A DNA stretch of 64,000 nucleotides from JABCPO02 sp963542845 (GTDB lineage Bacteria > Bacillota > Clostridia > TANB77 > CAG-508): positions 1 through 64,000 of the forward strand of contig CAUTZA010000007.1 in assembly GCA_963542845.1 (NCBI GenBank). The letters are read 5' to 3'. The position numbers were made by a program, and so were the translations under genes. Of the stretch, positions 63,462 to 64,000 are shown one piece after another. The notes beneath the pieces are model-generated. The model did no database searches, had not been told where the DNA came from, and was given only the letters and a program-made list of their open reading frames with translations. The stretch's first letter is position 1. The number at the start of each line of letters is the position of its first letter.

Positions 63462-64000
63462 TTATTTTCTCCTTTTAAAATGATTATCTATTTCACTCTT
63501 ATTTTTTAATATCTTATCTTCTGGTACTTTTCTTTTTTCTGCTAATTTAACTGTCTTCTCAAACCCTTCAATATATCTCTTATTATCTTTTAAGTCTTCT
63601 ACAAATGTTAATAATTCTTTATCATCATATAGTTCATATAATATTTCTAAGCCTTCTATATAGTTTTTAATAATTCTTTCTTCATTTAACAAATATTTAA
63701 GCTCTTTTTTCTTTTTTTCATATGTTATCTTTCTTGATACCTCTCCAAATAATGATGCTGAAAATCTACCAAGTCCAGGAACATTAAGTCTTAATGTAAA
63801 TTCTACTATATTAAATGTTCCTTTTCCTTTAAAAATTGCTCTAATAGTTGCATCCCCAATGTCCATCATGCAAAATGTACCATGTGCTATTGTAAGCATA
63901 GTCTTTACTGTTGGATTTTTAAAAGGCTCGCAATATTCCCATAAAAGTCCAAAGCTTCTATTTTCTTTTTCTATATTTTGATAATATGAAATAAGTCTTC
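63462..64000 (-). CDS. Hypothetical protein (partial, N-terminus outside window)
   Basis: Open from the window edge to the stop at 63462, with the frame reading SYYQNIEKENRSFGLLWEYCEPF before the first internal Met. The visible 178 residues show an uncharged-hydrophobic part (TMLTIAHGTFCMMDIGDA) then a helical, Lys/Glu-rich C-terminus. It ends one base before the start of the next gene, so the two probably work together. No CGG in frame in this part. Confidence 0.55.
   Translation of the reverse strand, partial: RLISYYQNIEKENRSFGLLWEYCEPFKNPTVKTMLTIAHGTFCMMDIGDATIRAIFKGKGTFNIVEFTLRLNVPGLGRFSASLFGEVSRKITYEKKKKELKYLLNEERIIKNYIEGLEILYELYDDKELLTFVEDLKDNKRYIEGFEKTVKLAEKRKVPEDKILKNKSEIDNHFKRRK

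Overview
This window is very AT-rich DNA with tight gene packing, mostly on the minus strand. The gene set (clpX-clpP-tig, RNase J, dprA, plsY, hrcA-grpE-dnaK-dnaJ with CIRCE-like operators, an Lsa-like ABC-F protein, pilin-like surface proteins with BspA-type repeats) points to a low-GC Bacillota, most likely an uncultured gut-type Clostridia. The lineage is inference; the window has no rRNA or tRNA gene.

The central observation is how genes are read. Twenty-eight genes look broken into two to sixteen pieces. At each of the 81 breaks I examined, the upstream frame reaches an in-frame CGG, and skipping its C (+1 shift, so CGGN is read as Gly GGN) restores the conserved protein. All breaks have this form and no repair needed any other change. 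More than forty CGG triplets out of frame (TTC GGA, CAC GGT, GCG GCA and similar) leave the frame alone. I call these 'CGG sites'. CGG therefore behaves as an unassigned codon with obligatory +1 frameshifting, or CGGN as a four-base glycine codon. The only in-frame CGG codons that must be read straight are three in two adjacent foreign-looking genes (26100-27038). CDS coordinates below span each repaired gene.

Layout. 1-3.5 kb (+): tail of an LPXTG-type surface protein, a membrane Ig/SH3/C39-like protein, and a CorC/HlyC-type membrane protein; then about 1 kb of AT-rich spacer. 4.5-11.6 kb (-): ackA-pgi-pfkA-tig-clpP-clpX. 11.9-17.5 kb (-): der-plsY-trmB and a large ABC-2/GldG-like membrane protein. 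17.6-24.1 kb (-): rnjA, gltX, serS, dprA. 24.5-28.6 kb (-): a pilin-like protein, the two-gene foreign cassette and an ABC-F gene behind an attenuator-like hairpin. 28.7-38.4 kb (-): small membrane proteins, a uridine-kinase-like gene, an RNHCP zinc protein, argS, a sortase-fold protein without catalytic residues, a secreted anchor protein and uvrA (15 CGG sites). 38.5-43.7 kb (-): two repeat-rich pilin-like surface proteins and an ABC-2 permease. 43.9-48.9 kb (-): hrcA-grpE-dnaK-dnaJ. 49-53.8 kb (-): six short membrane proteins, an Smr protein, a lipase-like protein and an AlkD-like protein. 53.8-59.4 kb (-): a two-component system beside an FtsX/MacB-type ABC exporter. 59.6-64 kb (-): a disulfide oxidoreductase, ADP-ribosylglycohydrolase, RDD protein and two hypothetical proteins.

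CGG sites fall on glycines of P-loops, ABC signatures, kinase G-boxes and zinc motifs, so these proteins (UvrA, DnaJ, Der, ClpX, PfkA, AckA, SerS, ArgS and others) cannot be full length without the shift. Intact genes such as dnaK, tig, clpP, pgi, grpE and trmB have none.
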